From Desulfonatronospira sp. (GTDB lineage Bacteria; Desulfobacterota; Desulfovibrionia; Desulfovibrionales; Desulfonatronovibrionaceae): a stretch of DNA of 7,374 bases. The translations under genes and the position numbers were made by a program. The number at the start of each line of letters is the position of its first letter. Position 1 is the first letter of the stretch. The notes below the pieces were generated by a model. That model saw nothing but the letters and a program-made list of their open reading frames with translations, made no database searches and had not been told where the DNA came from. Location of the stretch: NCBI GenBank assembly GCA_003563255.1, contig PWSL01000103.1, forward strand, positions 1 to 7,374, given 5' to 3'. This document shows, in pieces, positions 6,725-7,374 of this stretch.

Positions 6725-6753
6725 AAAAAAGGGAGGGGGATGCCCCCTCCCTT
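6725..6753 (-). terminator. Intrinsic terminator of atpE
   Basis: On the minus strand AAGGGAGGGGG (6753-6743) pairs with CCCCCTCCCTT (6739-6729) around a 3-base loop, 11 bp without mismatch, and the final bases run into six T (6730-6725). It begins 15 bases after the atpE stop codon. It ends only 28 bases before the rex ATG, so rex is transcribed by read-through or from a promoter overlapping this hairpin. Confidence 0.9.
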
Positions 6754-6768
6754 ATAGTAAGGTCAGGT

Positions 6769-7107
<339 letters not shown>

Positions 7108-7139
7108 TTATTTGTTCGGTCAAAAGACCATTTCCCCCG

Positions 7140-7169
7140 ATAATAATCACGTCCCCAACCGGTTGTCGT
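7140..7169 (-). promoter_or_regulatory. Possible atpE promoter
   Basis: On the minus strand ACGACA (7169-7164) and TATTAT (7145-7140) are 18 bases apart. The -10 matches at 5 of 6 and the -35 at 4 of 6 positions. The start would be near 7133, giving a leader of about 45 bases. No stronger candidate was seen between here and the repeat. Confidence 0.3.
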
Positions 7170-7263
7170 GCTAGCAAGTCAGCGGTCCGGTGCAGCAGGC
7201 TTCAGGGCCATGAAACCAGATATTAGCACTACAGCAAAACTTATAAAATTTTATGCCTCAATT

Positions 7264-7347
7264 GGGGACAGGCACCCCCGCACTTATTTTTATTGAAAAT
7301 GATCTTGGTTTTATTGGAAAAAATAAGTGCGGGGAGAGCCAGTCCCC
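7264..7347. repeat. Long imperfect inverted repeat (REP/MITE-like hairpin)
   Basis: The left arm GGGGAC-A-GGC-AC-CCCCGCACTTATTTTT (7264-7291, in parts of 6, 3 and 16 paired bases) is complementary to the right arm AAAAATAAGTGCGGGG-AGA-GCC-A-GTCCCC (7319-7347). Only one 1x1 mismatch and one small internal loop interrupt the pairing. The 27-base loop is A+T-rich. It has no coding capacity. The GGGGAC/GTCCCC tips match the short palindrome at 6001-6013, so this may be a full-length copy of a dispersed element, possibly mobilised by Y1-type transposases like the remnant at 418-668 (inference). Confidence 0.7.
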
Positions 7348-7374
7348 GGAGGTAAATAAATAAGTTTCGCTGTA

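Overview
The window looks like chromosome of a sulfate-reducer-type deltaproteobacterium (Desulfovibrionales or near). The basis is a CIRCE-controlled groES-groEL operon with a GGM-tailed GroEL, a Rex redox repressor with a Rex-box-like palindrome at its start, an ATP synthase c subunit with a cleavable-looking signal peptide, and scattered GGGGAC/GTCCCC palindromes. The assignment comes from family resemblance read by eye, not from a search.

Layout. Positions 1-870 are a decayed mobile-element zone. It holds the start of an Rpn/YhgA-type nuclease-transposase gene cut by the window edge, a probable IS21 IstB tail remnant, twin GGCTGGAGCC palindromes, and a Y1 (IS200/RAYT-like) transposase pseudogene split by a compact, highly structured inverted-repeat element of about 144 bp. 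Positions 769-2368 are a minus-strand translation block: serS, then tRNA-Lys(TTT) and tRNA-Glu(CTC) with their own consensus-like promoter and a strong intrinsic terminator. Positions 2369-2590 are a divergent control region with a perfect CIRCE operator whose spacer carries the -35 box of the groES promoter, and a terminator-like hairpin in the serS leader. Positions 2591-4629 hold groES, groEL and their terminator. On the minus strand from 7089 down to 4628 lie atpE and its terminator, rex, an unrecognised 161-residue protein, and an RNase Z-like metallo-beta-lactamase-fold hydrolase. Upstream of atpE there is no gene, only a long hairpin-forming repeat.

How they work together. groES-groEL is the chaperonin operon repressed by HrcA at CIRCE. 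serS and the two tRNAs serve translation. atpE and rex link energy state and NADH/NAD+ sensing by position; rex starts directly after the atpE terminator and probably represses itself. The unknown gene and the hydrolase gene are 16 bases apart and probably co-transcribed.

I found no clear new multi-gene system. The best leads are the structured element inside the transposase remnant, the Rex-box-like site on the rex start, the family of GGGGAC/GTCCCC palindromes, the serS leader hairpin, and the unknown-protein/hydrolase pair.
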